Assembly (NCBI RefSeq): GCF_016648105.1
Contig: NZ_JACVVE010000036.1
Location: 1-60,697 of the forward strand
Direction: 5' to 3'
DNA from: Pseudomonas sp. S31
GTDB taxonomy: Bacteria; Pseudomonadota; Gammaproteobacteria; Pseudomonadales; Pseudomonadaceae
DNA: 60,697 bases
In this document: piece after piece, positions 44,561-52,492 of the stretch
How the letters are laid out: every line of letters begins with the position of its first letter
Position numbering within the stretch: position 1 is the first letter of the stretch
Notes under the pieces: generated by a model
What the model saw: only the letters and a program-made list of their open reading frames with translations
Told to the model about the DNA's origin: nothing
Database searches by the model: none
Program-made: the position numbers and the translations under genes

Positions 44561-46078
44561 TCAATGCTCCGCCACGGCACTGCGCCGGGGCGTTTCGCTG
44601 CCTTGCTCGGCAGACTCCTGCACCGGCACCTCGTTGCCCTCGGCATCGAACAGCTTGCCGTCCTTGAAATAGTCTCCATCGCGCAGCGCCGAGATGTCGG
44701 AGTACTGGATGGTGCGCTCGTAGCCTGCGGCGAACACCGACTGCTGGTCTGAATTGCCTTTGGTGAAGTGGTTGAAGATCAGGTTCAGCAGGATGGCCAT
44801 GATCGCCGAGGAACTGATGCCCGAGTGGAAGATGGTCTCGAACCAGTTCGGGAACTGGTGGTAGAAGGTCGGTGCGGCGATCGGGATCATGCCGAAGCCC
44901 AGCGAGGCGGCGACGATGATCAGGTTGACGTTATTCTTGTAGCTGACCTTGGACAAGGTGCGGATGCCGCTGGCCGCCACGGTGCCGAACAGCACAATGC
45001 CTGCGCCACCGAGCACCGGGGTGGGCACGGCGGCAATGATCCGGCCCATGATCGGCAGCAGGCCGAGCACCACCAGGATCACCCCACCGGTGGCCACCAC
45101 ATAGCGGCTCTTGACCCCGGTCACGGCCACCAGACCGACGTTCTGGGCAAAGGCGCTCTGGGTGAAGGAGCCGAAGATCGGCGCCAGGATGCTCGACGCC
45201 ATGTCGGCACGCAGGCCGTTGCCCAGGCGCTTGGAATCGACCTTGGTGTCGATGATCTCACCCACCGCGAGGATATCGGCCGAGGTTTCCACCAAGGTCA
45301 CCATGATCACGATGCACATCGACAGGATTGCCGCGATGTGGAAGGTCGGCATGCCGAAGTGGAACGGCGTGGGGAAGGCGAACATCGGGCCTTCGGTAAC
45401 TTTGCTGAAGTCGGCCATGCCCAGGCTCCAGGCGATCAGTGTGCCGACCACCATCGCCAGGAGGATCGACAGGCGCGAAATCGCGGCGCTGCCGAGCTTG
45501 CTCAGCAACAGCACGATGGCGAAGGTCAGGGCAGCCAGGCCGATGTTGGCCACGCTGCCGAACTCCGGCGAGGCGCTGTTGCCGCCCATCACCCAACGTG
45601 CCGCCACTGGCATCAGGGTCAGGCCGATGGTGGTGATGACGATGCCCGTCACCAGCGGCGGGAAGAACTTGGTGATGCGCGAGAACACCGGCGTAATCAG
45701 GAAGCCGATGAACGACGCTGCCATGACGGCACCCAGCACCCCAGGCAGGCCACCGCCGCCTTCGCTGCTGAGGATCGCGCCCATGGTCGCGACCCCGGCG
45801 AACGAAACCCCTTGTACCAGCGGCAGTTGGCAGCCGAAAAACGGCAGTCCCAGGGTCTGCAGCAGGGTGGCCAGTCCACCGGCGAATAGCGAGGCGGCGA
45901 TCAGCAGGCCGATTTCGGCGGGGTTGAGACCGGCTGCCTGCCCCAGGATCAGGGGCACCGCAACGATCCCCCCATACATGGTCAGCACATGCTGCAGGCC
46001 ATAGGCCAGGTTGGCCCCGAGGCCAAGATTCTCGTCCTCGGGGCGCTTGGCGGGAGACGTGCTAGGAGACGTGGTCAT
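44561..46078 (-). CDS. NCS2-family nucleobase permease (xanthine/urate type)
   Basis: A 505-aa transporter of the uracil/xanthine (PF00860) family with about 14 helices. The motif QNVGLVAVTGVKSRYV is typical for xanthine or urate carriers such as XanQ/UacT. The C-terminal tail is hydrophilic. The substrate cannot be fixed. A TTGTATACAA dyad lies about 70 bases upstream, suggesting control by a GntR-type repressor. Confidence 0.88.
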   Translation of the reverse strand: MTTSPSTSPAKRPEDENLGLGANLAYGLQHVLTMYGGIVAVPLILGQAAGLNPAEIGLLIAASLFAGGLATLLQTLGLPFFGCQLPLVQGVSFAGVATMGAILSSEGGGGLPGVLGAVMAASFIGFLITPVFSRITKFFPPLVTGIVITTIGLTLMPVAARWVMGGNSASPEFGSVANIGLAALTFAIVLLLSKLGSAAISRLSILLAMVVGTLIAWSLGMADFSKVTEGPMFAFPTPFHFGMPTFHIAAILSMCIVIMVTLVETSADILAVGEIIDTKVDSKRLGNGLRADMASSILAPIFGSFTQSAFAQNVGLVAVTGVKSRYVVATGGVILVVLGLLPIMGRIIAAVPTPVLGGAGIVLFGTVAASGIRTLSKVSYKNNVNLIIVAASLGFGMIPIAAPTFYHQFPNWFETIFHSGISSSAIMAILLNLIFNHFTKGNSDQQSVFAAGYERTIQYSDISALRDGDYFKDGKLFDAEGNEVPVQESAEQGSETPRRSAVAEH

Positions 46079-46146
46079 GGAGCAGGCTCTCTGTTTATTG
46101 TTGTGTGGCTACTGTAGACACTTCCTACAAAAGATTGCCACAACAA

Positions 46147-46156
46147 TTGTATACAA
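46147..46156. promoter_or_regulatory. Candidate GntR-type operator of the NCS2 permease
   Basis: Perfect TTGTATACAA palindrome, 69 bases before the permease ATG. The form fits the GntR (FadR subgroup) TNGTNNNACNA pattern. Confidence 0.5.
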
Positions 46157-46270
46157 CATTTTGATCTGAGCGCGCACAACGGGGCCCCCAGGGTGCGTAA
46201 CACCGGAATGCAGATTGCGTTCCAAGTCTGGGGAGGCTGGGTTAGAGGGGTGTGTACAAAATGCTGTGCA

Positions 46271-46290
46271 CCAGACAGAAAGCTGTCTGG
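46271..46290. terminator. Hairpin downstream of the PilZ gene
   Basis: Perfect CCAGACAG-aaag-CTGTCTGG stem 49 bases past the PilZ stop. No clear U-run; a weak terminator at best. Confidence 0.4.
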
Positions 46291-46338
46291 GTAGACAAGA
46301 AACGCCCCGGGGAGGAGCTATTAGCTAGCTAAAAGATT

Positions 46339-46704
46339 TCAATATTCGATGAGTTCGCGCAGCTCGCGCATCATTTCGGTGCTGTCGGCCAGGTTCAATT
46401 CCACCAAACGGTGCAAGTGGGTCATCGAGTCGATGTCGATATAGAGGCAGATGAAGCCCAGGCGGGCGGGCTCTTCATGACGTAGTTCGACCTGCATGGC
46501 CACTTGGGTCTGGTCATCGAGGCGGATGATGGCGTCGAAATCCTGGGTGAGGTCGGCGTCCCAGGGATCCGGTCGCGTGATCAGCAAGCCCTTGAGCGAC
46601 AGGTCGAGCAGTTTCACCGACCAGCGCCGCTCGCCCTGGCGCAGTTCGGTGGGAGCGTCGAAGTCGATGCGCTGGAACCGCCGGCGTTCGTCGTGTGGGT
46701 TCAT
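46339..46704 (-). CDS. mapZ: PilZ-domain cyclic-di-GMP receptor (MapZ/PA4608 type)
   Basis: A 121-aa single PilZ domain. The ligand motifs are intact: RRRFQR at about residues 8-13 and DLSLKG at about 32-37. The neighbourhood (cstA, radA) matches P. aeruginosa PA4608, whose product MapZ binds cyclic-di-GMP and inhibits the chemotaxis methyltransferase CheR1. The frame stays open to 46857, but ATG 46704 has GGAGAGC ahead and gives the family length. Divergent from cstA. Confidence 0.85.
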   Translation of the reverse strand: MNPHDERRRFQRIDFDAPTELRQGERRWSVKLLDLSLKGLLITRPDPWDADLTQDFDAIIRLDDQTQVAMQVELRHEEPARLGFICLYIDIDSMTHLHRLVELNLADSTEMMRELRELIEY

Positions 46705-46878
46705 GGTGGAGCTCTCCGGGAGGACATCCTGACTATAGTTAGTAGTTAGTTTTGTGTGCACATCCGGTATCGCCAATCTGCCCGCAGAGGCTCTAGACCA
46801 AAGCAAGTATGGCAATGCGCGATGACTCGCCCTAGACTCGGTGGGCGGTCTTTCCAATCCACCAGCTGGAAGTAAACC

Positions 46879-48945
46879 ATGAACAACAATAATAGCCTGC
46901 TACGTCACATTCCGTGGCTCGCGCTGGCCGTCATAGGAGCCTGTGCGCTGGGTGTGGTTGCCCTGCGTCGCGGCGAGGCGATCAATGCCTTGTGGATCGT
47001 GGTCGCGGCAGTGGCCATCTACCTGGTCGCCTATCGTTACTACAGCCTGTTCATCGCCACCAAGGTGATGCAACTCGACCCCCGTCGGGCTACGCCGGCG
47101 GTGCTCAACAACGACGGTCTGGACTACGTCCCGACCAACAAGCACATTCTTTTCGGCCACCACTTTGCCGCCATCGCCGGCGCCGGTCCCCTGGTGGGCC
47201 CGGTGCTCGCCGCGCAGATGGGCTACCTGCCCGGGACGCTGTGGCTGATCGCTGGCGTGGTACTGGCCGGCGCAGTGCAGGACTTCATGGTCCTGTTCCT
47301 GTCCACCCGCCGCAACGGTCGTTCGCTGGGCGACATGGTGCGCGAGGAGATGGGCCGGATTCCCGGCACCATTGCCTTGTTCGGCTGCTTCCTGATCATG
47401 ATCATCATCCTCGCGGTGCTGGCGCTGATCGTGGTCAAGGCCCTGGCCGAGAGCCCATGGGGCATGTTCACGGTGATGGCGACCATCCCGATCGCCATGT
47501 TCATGGGCATCTACATGCGCTACATCCGCCCGGGCCGCATCGGCGAGATCTCGGTGGTCGGCGTGGTGCTGTTGCTGCTGTCGATCTGGCTGGGGGGCCA
47601 GATCGCCGCAGATCCGGTCTGGGGCCCGGCCTTCACCTTCACTGGCGTGCAGATCACCTGGATGCTGGTGGGCTACGGTTTCGTCGCCGCGGTACTGCCG
47701 GTATGGCTGGTGCTCGCGCCGCGCGACTACCTGTCGACCTTCCTCAAGATCGGCACCATCGTCGCCTTGGCAATCGGTATCCTGGTCATCGCGCCTGAGC
47801 TGAAAATGCCTGCGCTGACCCAATTCACCGACGGCACCGGCCCGGTCTGGAAGGGCACCCTGTTCCCGTTCCTGTTCATCACCATCGCCTGTGGCGCGGT
47901 GTCCGGCTTCCATGCGCTGATCTCCTCGGGCACCACGCCCAAGCTGCTGGATAACGAAACCAACGCCCGCTACATCGGCTACGGCGGCATGCTGATGGAA
48001 TCGTTCGTCGCCATCATGGCCATGGTCGCCGCCTCGGTGATCGAGCCGGGGGTGTACTTCGCCATGAACAGCCCGGCCGCAGTGGTGGGTGCCGACGTGG
48101 CCTCGGTGGCGCAGACGGTCAGCAGTTGGGGCTTCCTGATCACCCCCGAGCAGTTGGAAGCGGTCGCCCGCGACATCGGCGAGCACACCGTGCTGGCCCG
48201 TGCCGGCGGTGCGCCGACCCTGGCGGTGGGTATCGCGCAAATCCTGCACCAGGTGCTGCCGGGTGAGAACACCATGGCCTTCTGGTACCACTTCGCGATC
48301 CTGTTCGAGGCGCTGTTCATCCTCACTGCAGTGGATGCCGGTACCCGTGCCGGTCGCTTCATGCTGCAGGACCTGCTGGGTAGCTTCGTGCCAGCCCTCA
48401 AGCGCACCGAGTCGTGGACCGCCAACCTGATCGGCACAGCCGGTTGCGTGGCGCTGTGGGGCTACCTGCTGTACCAGGGCGTGATCGACCCGTTGGGCGG
48501 TATCAACACCTTGTGGCCGCTGTTCGGTATCTCCAACCAGATGCTCGCCGGTATCGCGCTGATGCTGGGTACCGTAGTGCTGATCAAGATGAAGCGCGAG
48601 CGCTATGTCTGGGTCACCCTGCTGCCGGCTGCCTGGCTGCTGATCTGCACCACCGCTGCGGGCCTGATCAAGCTGTTCGACCCGAACCCGGCGGTCGGCT
48701 TCCTGGCCCTGGCCAAGAAGTACAGCACCGCGCTGGATGCCGGCCAGGTGCTGGCGCCGGCCAAGGACATCGACCAGATGCAGCACGTGATCTTCAACGC
48801 CTACACGAACGCCGGCCTCACCGCGCTGTTCCTGCTGGTGGTGTTCAGCGTGCTGTTCTTCGCCATCAAGGTCGGTTACGCCGCGCTGGGTCGCAAGGAG
48901 CGCAGCGACAAGGAATCCCCGTTCCAGGCCCTGCCTGACGCTTGA
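46879..48945 (+). CDS. cstA: CstA-family pyruvate/peptide transporter
   Basis: A 688-aa membrane protein with about 16-18 helices. The signature FGHHFAAIAGAGPLVGPVLAAQMGYLPG and GxTP/EN-type motifs in the middle (SSGTTPKLLDNETN) are typical of CstA/BtsT, which imports peptides or pyruvate under starvation. GGAAG lies before the ATG. yjiX and yjiA follow, exactly as in the E. coli btsT-yjiX-yjiA group. Confidence 0.94.
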   Translation: MNNNNSLLRHIPWLALAVIGACALGVVALRRGEAINALWIVVAAVAIYLVAYRYYSLFIATKVMQLDPRRATPAVLNNDGLDYVPTNKHILFGHHFAAIAGAGPLVGPVLAAQMGYLPGTLWLIAGVVLAGAVQDFMVLFLSTRRNGRSLGDMVREEMGRIPGTIALFGCFLIMIIILAVLALIVVKALAESPWGMFTVMATIPIAMFMGIYMRYIRPGRIGEISVVGVVLLLLSIWLGGQIAADPVWGPAFTFTGVQITWMLVGYGFVAAVLPVWLVLAPRDYLSTFLKIGTIVALAIGILVIAPELKMPALTQFTDGTGPVWKGTLFPFLFITIACGAVSGFHALISSGTTPKLLDNETNARYIGYGGMLMESFVAIMAMVAASVIEPGVYFAMNSPAAVVGADVASVAQTVSSWGFLITPEQLEAVARDIGEHTVLARAGGAPTLAVGIAQILHQVLPGENTMAFWYHFAILFEALFILTAVDAGTRAGRFMLQDLLGSFVPALKRTESWTANLIGTAGCVALWGYLLYQGVIDPLGGINTLWPLFGISNQMLAGIALMLGTVVLIKMKRERYVWVTLLPAAWLLICTTAAGLIKLFDPNPAVGFLALAKKYSTALDAGQVLAPAKDIDQMQHVIFNAYTNAGLTALFLLVVFSVLFFAIKVGYAALGRKERSDKESPFQALPDA

Positions 48946-48958
48946 GAGGACTGCAACG

Positions 48959-49156
48959 ATGTTCAACGACCTGGGTCGACTGGGTAAGTACCTGGGGCAG
49001 GCAGCCCGCCTGATGGTCGGCATGCCCGACTACGACAACTATGTCGAGCACATGCAGACCAAGCATCCGGACAAGCCGGTGATGAGCTACGAGGCGTTCT
49101 TCCGCGAACGCCAGGAAGCGCGTTATGGTGGCAAGTCCGGGCCCAAGTGCTGTTGA
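48959..49156 (+). CDS. yjiX: YjiX/YbdD-family small protein
   Basis: A 65-aa protein of the DUF466 family (GKYLGQAARLMVGMPDYDNYVEHM, then SYEAFFRERQEARYGGK). It always accompanies CstA-type carriers and is required for transport in E. coli relatives. It ends in two cysteines (PKCC). It starts 13 bases after cstA, with GAGAGGA ahead. Confidence 0.93.
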   Translation: MFNDLGRLGKYLGQAARLMVGMPDYDNYVEHMQTKHPDKPVMSYEAFFRERQEARYGGKSGPKCC

Positions 49157-49176
49157 ACCCGCGACATGCGTGAACC

Positions 49177-49206
49177 TGTGGGAGCCCGGGGAACCGGGCT
49201 CCCACA
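49177..49206 (+). terminator. Perfect hairpin between yjiX and yjiA
   Basis: Arms of 13 bp (TGTGGGAGCCCGG and CCGGGCTCCCACA) around GGAA, then GTCATTTTC. It could end most cstA-yjiX transcripts so that yjiA is expressed less, or it may be a REP-like element. Confidence 0.6.
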
Positions 49207-49234
49207 GTCATTTTCAGCTTCAGGAGATTCTTGC

Positions 49235-50227
49235 GTGATCACGCCCATTCCCGTCACCGTGCTCACCGGCTTCCTCGGTGCCGGCAAGACCACATTGCTC
49301 AAGCACATGCTCAAGGCCGAGCACGGCCTGAAGATCGCCGTCATCGAGAACGAGTTCAGTGAGGCCGGCATCGACAGCCAATTGCTGGGAGACGAGCCGG
49401 TGCAGGTCATGACCCTGGCCAACGGCTGCGTATGCTGCAGCATCCACGGCGACCTGACGCGTGCCCTGTACCTGCTGCTCGAACGCCTGGATGCTGGCGA
49501 GATCGCTTTCGAGCGCCTGGTCATCGAGTGCACCGGCTTGGCTGACCCAGCGCCGGTGGCGCAGACCTTCTTCGTCGACGAGGAGCTGCGCGAGCGCTAC
49601 CTGCTCGATGGCATCATCACCCTGGTCGACGCCGCCCATGCCGACACCCACCTGGCGCAGACCATCGCCCAGGCCCAGGTGGGCTTTGCCGATCGCCTGC
49701 TGTTGAGCAAGACCGACCTGGTGACGCCTGAGGCCGTGCAAGCGCTGCGCGAACGCCTGGCGCGGATCAACGGCCGCGCCGCCATCCGCGTGGTCGAGCA
49801 CGGTCGGATCGACCTGGCCGAGTTGCTCGACGTGCGCGGTTTCAACCTCAACCCGGACCTCGGTCTGGCTCCACGGCCCACCCTGCGTCCGATCCTCAAG
49901 CCTGCCACCCCGGACCGGATTTCCACCCTGGTGCTGCGCAGCGAGACGCCACTGGACATCGACCGCCTCAGCGACTTCATGAACGAGCTGCTGGAAACCC
50001 ACGGCAAGCAACTGCTGCGCTACAAGGGCGTGCTGAACATCGCCGGCGATGAGCGACGCCTGGTGTTCCAGGGCGTACTCAAGCTCTATGGTTTCGACTG
50101 GGATGCCGAATGGGGCGAGGATGAACGCCGCGAGAGCGTCATGGTGTTCATTGCCGATGACCTGCCGGAAGAAGCGATTCGGGCTGGGTTCGAGGCGTTG
50201 TCCCACAGCGGAAAGAGCCGTAGCTGA
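49235..50227 (+). CDS. yjiA: CobW/YjiA-family metal-binding GTPase
   Basis: A 330-aa G3E GTPase. Walker A is GFLGAGKTT, the metal motif is GCVCC (Cys-x-Cys-Cys), the Walker B-like region is ECTGLADPAP and SKTD is the base-recognition motif; a CobW C-terminal domain follows. Family members act as metal chaperones for Zn, Co or Ni. The start is GTG 49235 with AGGAG well spaced; the longer frame runs through the hairpin and is rejected. Confidence 0.92.
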   Translation: MITPIPVTVLTGFLGAGKTTLLKHMLKAEHGLKIAVIENEFSEAGIDSQLLGDEPVQVMTLANGCVCCSIHGDLTRALYLLLERLDAGEIAFERLVIECTGLADPAPVAQTFFVDEELRERYLLDGIITLVDAAHADTHLAQTIAQAQVGFADRLLLSKTDLVTPEAVQALRERLARINGRAAIRVVEHGRIDLAELLDVRGFNLNPDLGLAPRPTLRPILKPATPDRISTLVLRSETPLDIDRLSDFMNELLETHGKQLLRYKGVLNIAGDERRLVFQGVLKLYGFDWDAEWGEDERRESVMVFIADDLPEEAIRAGFEALSHSGKSRS

Positions 50228-50234
50228 CTCGATC

Positions 50235-50258
50235 ATGCCGCCGAATGGCGGCATTTTT
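50235..50258 (+). terminator. Rho-independent terminator after yjiA
   Basis: ATGCCGCC-gaat-GGCGGCAT followed by TTTTT, 8 bases after the stop. Confidence 0.9.
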
Positions 50259-50298
50259 ATGGGCCTCATTCAACCAATGGGCCGCCACAACCAGGCCC

Positions 50299-50326
50299 TT
50301 GAAAGGCGTACCTTTTTTGGTACACT
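50299..50326 (+). promoter_or_regulatory. Promoter and operator of the toxin-antitoxin pair
   Basis: TTGAAA, 16 bases, TACACT: a good sigma-70 promoter. The spacer holds the inverted repeat GTACC-tttttt-GGTAC, which would let a bound antitoxin block RNA polymerase. Confidence 0.65.
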
Positions 50327-50682
50327 TGGCCGTATCGGATCAGCAAATCAAGGTTCTGTTCTTTCGCAGTGAGCTTGGCAACGAGCCCGTACGGGATTGG
50401 TTGAAAGGCTTGTCACGCGAGCAACGCCAAGTGATTGGGGTCGAGATCAAGACGGTGCAGATGGGCTGGCCGATGGGCATGCCTTTGGTCCGCAAGTTGG
50501 AAAGCGGGCTGTGGGAGGTTCGCGTTGGGCTGGGCGATACCGCAGCGCGCGTCATGTTCACGATGAGCGACGGCGCAATGGTTCTGCTTCACGGATTCAT
50601 CAAGAAATGCCAGAAAACGCTTTTGGTCGACATCGCGCTGGCCAGACAACGCAAGACAAGCCTCAGGAGGTGCACGCCATGA
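50326..50682 (+). CDS. HigB-type toxin (Gp49/DUF891, RelE superfamily)
   Basis: An approximately 118-aa protein of the phage-derived Gp49-like group: LGNEPVRDWLKGLSREQRQVI, then GWPMGMPLVRKLESGLWEVR and MVLLHGFIKKCQKT. Such toxins cut mRNA on the ribosome. The start is unsure: the only in-frame candidate near the family start is TTG 50326, which overlaps the -10 box, so either the promoter call is off or the start is rarer or leaderless. The stop overlaps the antitoxin start as ATGA. Confidence 0.82.
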   Translation: MAVSDQQIKVLFFRSELGNEPVRDWLKGLSREQRQVIGVEIKTVQMGWPMGMPLVRKLESGLWEVRVGLGDTAARVMFTMSDGAMVLLHGFIKKCQKTLLVDIALARQRKTSLRRCTP

Positions 50683-50966
50683 ACCCTCGTATCGGTTCCG
50701 ATTTCGATGATTTTCTCGCCGAGGAAGGCCTGCTCGAAGAGGTCACGGCAACTGCCCTGAAACGAGTCATTGCCTGGCAACTGACGGAGGCGATGAAACA
50801 GCAGAAGGTCAGCAAGAAGGCACTGGCCGAGCGCATGCATACGAGCCGCGCAGCCGTGGACAGAGCTCTGGACCAAAGCGACCCGGGTATGACGCTGGCG
50901 ACGCTCGCCAGTGCCGCCAGAGCGCTGGGGCAGCGTGTGGACATACGCCTGGTACCGGAGCACTAA
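50679..50966 (+). CDS. HigA-type antitoxin (XRE family)
   Basis: A 95-aa DNA-binding protein with a helix-turn-helix at about residues 45-75 (SKKALAERMHTSRAAVDRAL). Preceded by AGGAGG 8 bases before the ATG, a stronger site than the toxin has, which would favour antitoxin excess. It should neutralise the toxin and bind the upstream dyad. Confidence 0.85.
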   Translation: MNPRIGSDFDDFLAEEGLLEEVTATALKRVIAWQLTEAMKQQKVSKKALAERMHTSRAAVDRALDQSDPGMTLATLASAARALGQRVDIRLVPEH

Positions 50967-51013
50967 TCCGTTGTTGCCGAATCGGTAGCGGTGTTGTAGG
51001 ACGCTCCATTAGA

Positions 51014-51045
51014 AAAAAGCCCGGCACATGGCCGGGCTTTTTCAC
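51014..51045. terminator. Bidirectional terminator antitoxin / glyA
   Basis: AAAAAAGCCCGGC-acatg-GCCGGGCTTTTT: a strong stem with A-run and U-run, serving both converging genes. Confidence 0.92.
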
Positions 51046-51061
51046 ATCAGGCAATCGCCAA

Positions 51062-52315
51062 TCAGTTGCCGTACACCGGCAGCTTCTTGCAGATGGCCTT
51101 GACCTTCTCACGCACGGCGTCGATCACCGCTTCGTTGTTCAGGTCGGCGAGGATGTCGCAGATCCAGCCGGCCAGCTCGCGGCACTCGGCTTCCTTGAAG
51201 CCACGGGTGGTCACGGCCGGGGTGCCGAAGCGCAGGCCCGAGGTGACGAACGGGGAGCGTGGGTCGTTCGGGACCGAGTTCTTGTTGACGGTGATGAAGG
51301 CCTTGCCCAGGGCGGCGTCGGCGTCCTTACCGGAGATTTCCTGCTTGATCAGCGAGAGCAGGAACAGGTGGTTCTGGGTACCGCCGGAAACGACGTCGAA
51401 ACCACGCTCGATGAACACGCTGGCCATGGCCTGGGCGTTCTTCACCACTTGCTGCTGGTAAGCCTTGAACTCAGGCTGCAGCGCTTCCTTGAAGCAGATC
51501 GCCTTGGCGGCGATGACGTGCTCCAGCGGGCCACCCTGGGCGCCAGGGAAGACCGCCGAGTTGAGCTTCTTCTCGATGTCGGCATTGGCGCGCGCCAGGA
51601 TCAGGCCGCCACGTGGACCACGCAGGGTCTTGTGGGTGGTGGTGGTGACGACGTCGGCGAACGGCACTGGGTTCGGGTACACGCCAGCGGCGACCAGGCC
51701 AGCCACGTGGGCCATGTCGACGAACAGGTAGGCACCGACCTTGTCGGCGATGGCGCGGAAGCGAGCGAAGTCCAGTACCTGCGAGTAGGCCGAGAAGCCA
51801 GCGACGATCATCTTCGGCTTGTGTTCCACAGCCAGGCGCTCGACTTCGTCGTAGTCGATCAGGCCGTTGCCGTCGATGCCGTACTGGATGGCGTTGTACA
51901 GCTTGCCCGACGAGCTGACCGAGGCACCGTGGGTCAGGTGACCGCCGTGGGCCAGGCTCATGCCGAGGATGGTGTCACCGGCCGAGAGCAGGGCCAGGTA
52001 GACCGCGGCGTTGGCCTGGGAGCCGGCGTGCGGCTGGACGTTGGCATAGTCGGCGCCGAACAGTTGCTTGGCGCGATCGATGGCCAGCTGCTCGACCACG
52101 TCGACGTATTCGCAGCCACCGTAGTAGCGCTTGCCTGGATAGCCTTCGGCGTACTTGTTGGTCAGTACCGAACCCTGGGCTTCCATGACGGCGGGGCTAG
52201 TGTAGTTTTCCGAAGCGATCAGCTCGATATGCTCTTCCTGGCGCAGGGCTTCTTGCTGCATGGCTTCGAAGAGCTCGGCGTCGTACTTGGCAATGGTCAA
52301 ATCACGGCTGAACAT
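51062..52315 (-). CDS. glyA: Serine hydroxymethyltransferase
   Basis: A 417-aa PLP enzyme that converts serine and tetrahydrofolate to glycine and methylene-tetrahydrofolate. The PLP lysine is in TTTTHKTLRGPRGG; LIASENYTS and the HAGSQAN segment are conserved. ATG 52315 gives the family length and replaces a 4-residue longer frame. Pseudomonas have more than one glyA; the linkage with morA matches P. aeruginosa glyA3. Confidence 0.96.
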   Translation of the reverse strand: MFSRDLTIAKYDAELFEAMQQEALRQEEHIELIASENYTSPAVMEAQGSVLTNKYAEGYPGKRYYGGCEYVDVVEQLAIDRAKQLFGADYANVQPHAGSQANAAVYLALLSAGDTILGMSLAHGGHLTHGASVSSSGKLYNAIQYGIDGNGLIDYDEVERLAVEHKPKMIVAGFSAYSQVLDFARFRAIADKVGAYLFVDMAHVAGLVAAGVYPNPVPFADVVTTTTHKTLRGPRGGLILARANADIEKKLNSAVFPGAQGGPLEHVIAAKAICFKEALQPEFKAYQQQVVKNAQAMASVFIERGFDVVSGGTQNHLFLLSLIKQEISGKDADAALGKAFITVNKNSVPNDPRSPFVTSGLRFGTPAVTTRGFKEAECRELAGWICDILADLNNEAVIDAVREKVKAICKKLPVYGN

Positions 52316-52492
52316 GGCGGTCCTCAAGGATCGGGCTGAATTGGGGGGGCATTCTAACCGATTGCCTCGGGCCTGGCATATGAAGTGACGTCAAGTCGCG
52401 GACCAATGGGCCTCATGTTGCATCCCGCGCCCTGCCTGGGCTGGATGCGGGTTTGAGTTGACCTGGAAGTCCGCTTTTTGCGACAGCAGGGT
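52316..52492 (-). promoter_or_regulatory. glyA promoter region and morA 3' end
   Basis: A 177-base gap holding the glyA promoter (not pinpointed) and a possible stem GCATCC...GGATGC around 52424-52450 that may end morA transcripts. Confidence 0.4.

Larger units (their letters stand above)
46079..46338. other. Gap between the permease promoter and the PilZ gene
   Basis: No gene is seen in these 260 bases. They hold the TTGTATACAA dyad, an imperfect stem GGAATGCA-gat-TGCGTTCC (around 46206), and a perfect stem at 46271-46290. The density of stems would suit a leader or small RNA, but nothing decisive is visible. Confidence 0.4.

Noticed and set aside
46808..46840. Possible sigma-54 promoter before cstA
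   Set aside because: TGGCA is present near 46810 but no GC element at the right distance.
46900..49023. 707-aa minus-strand frame opposite cstA-yjiX
   Set aside because: His/Gln/Asp/Gly-rich shadow of genes fixed by homology.
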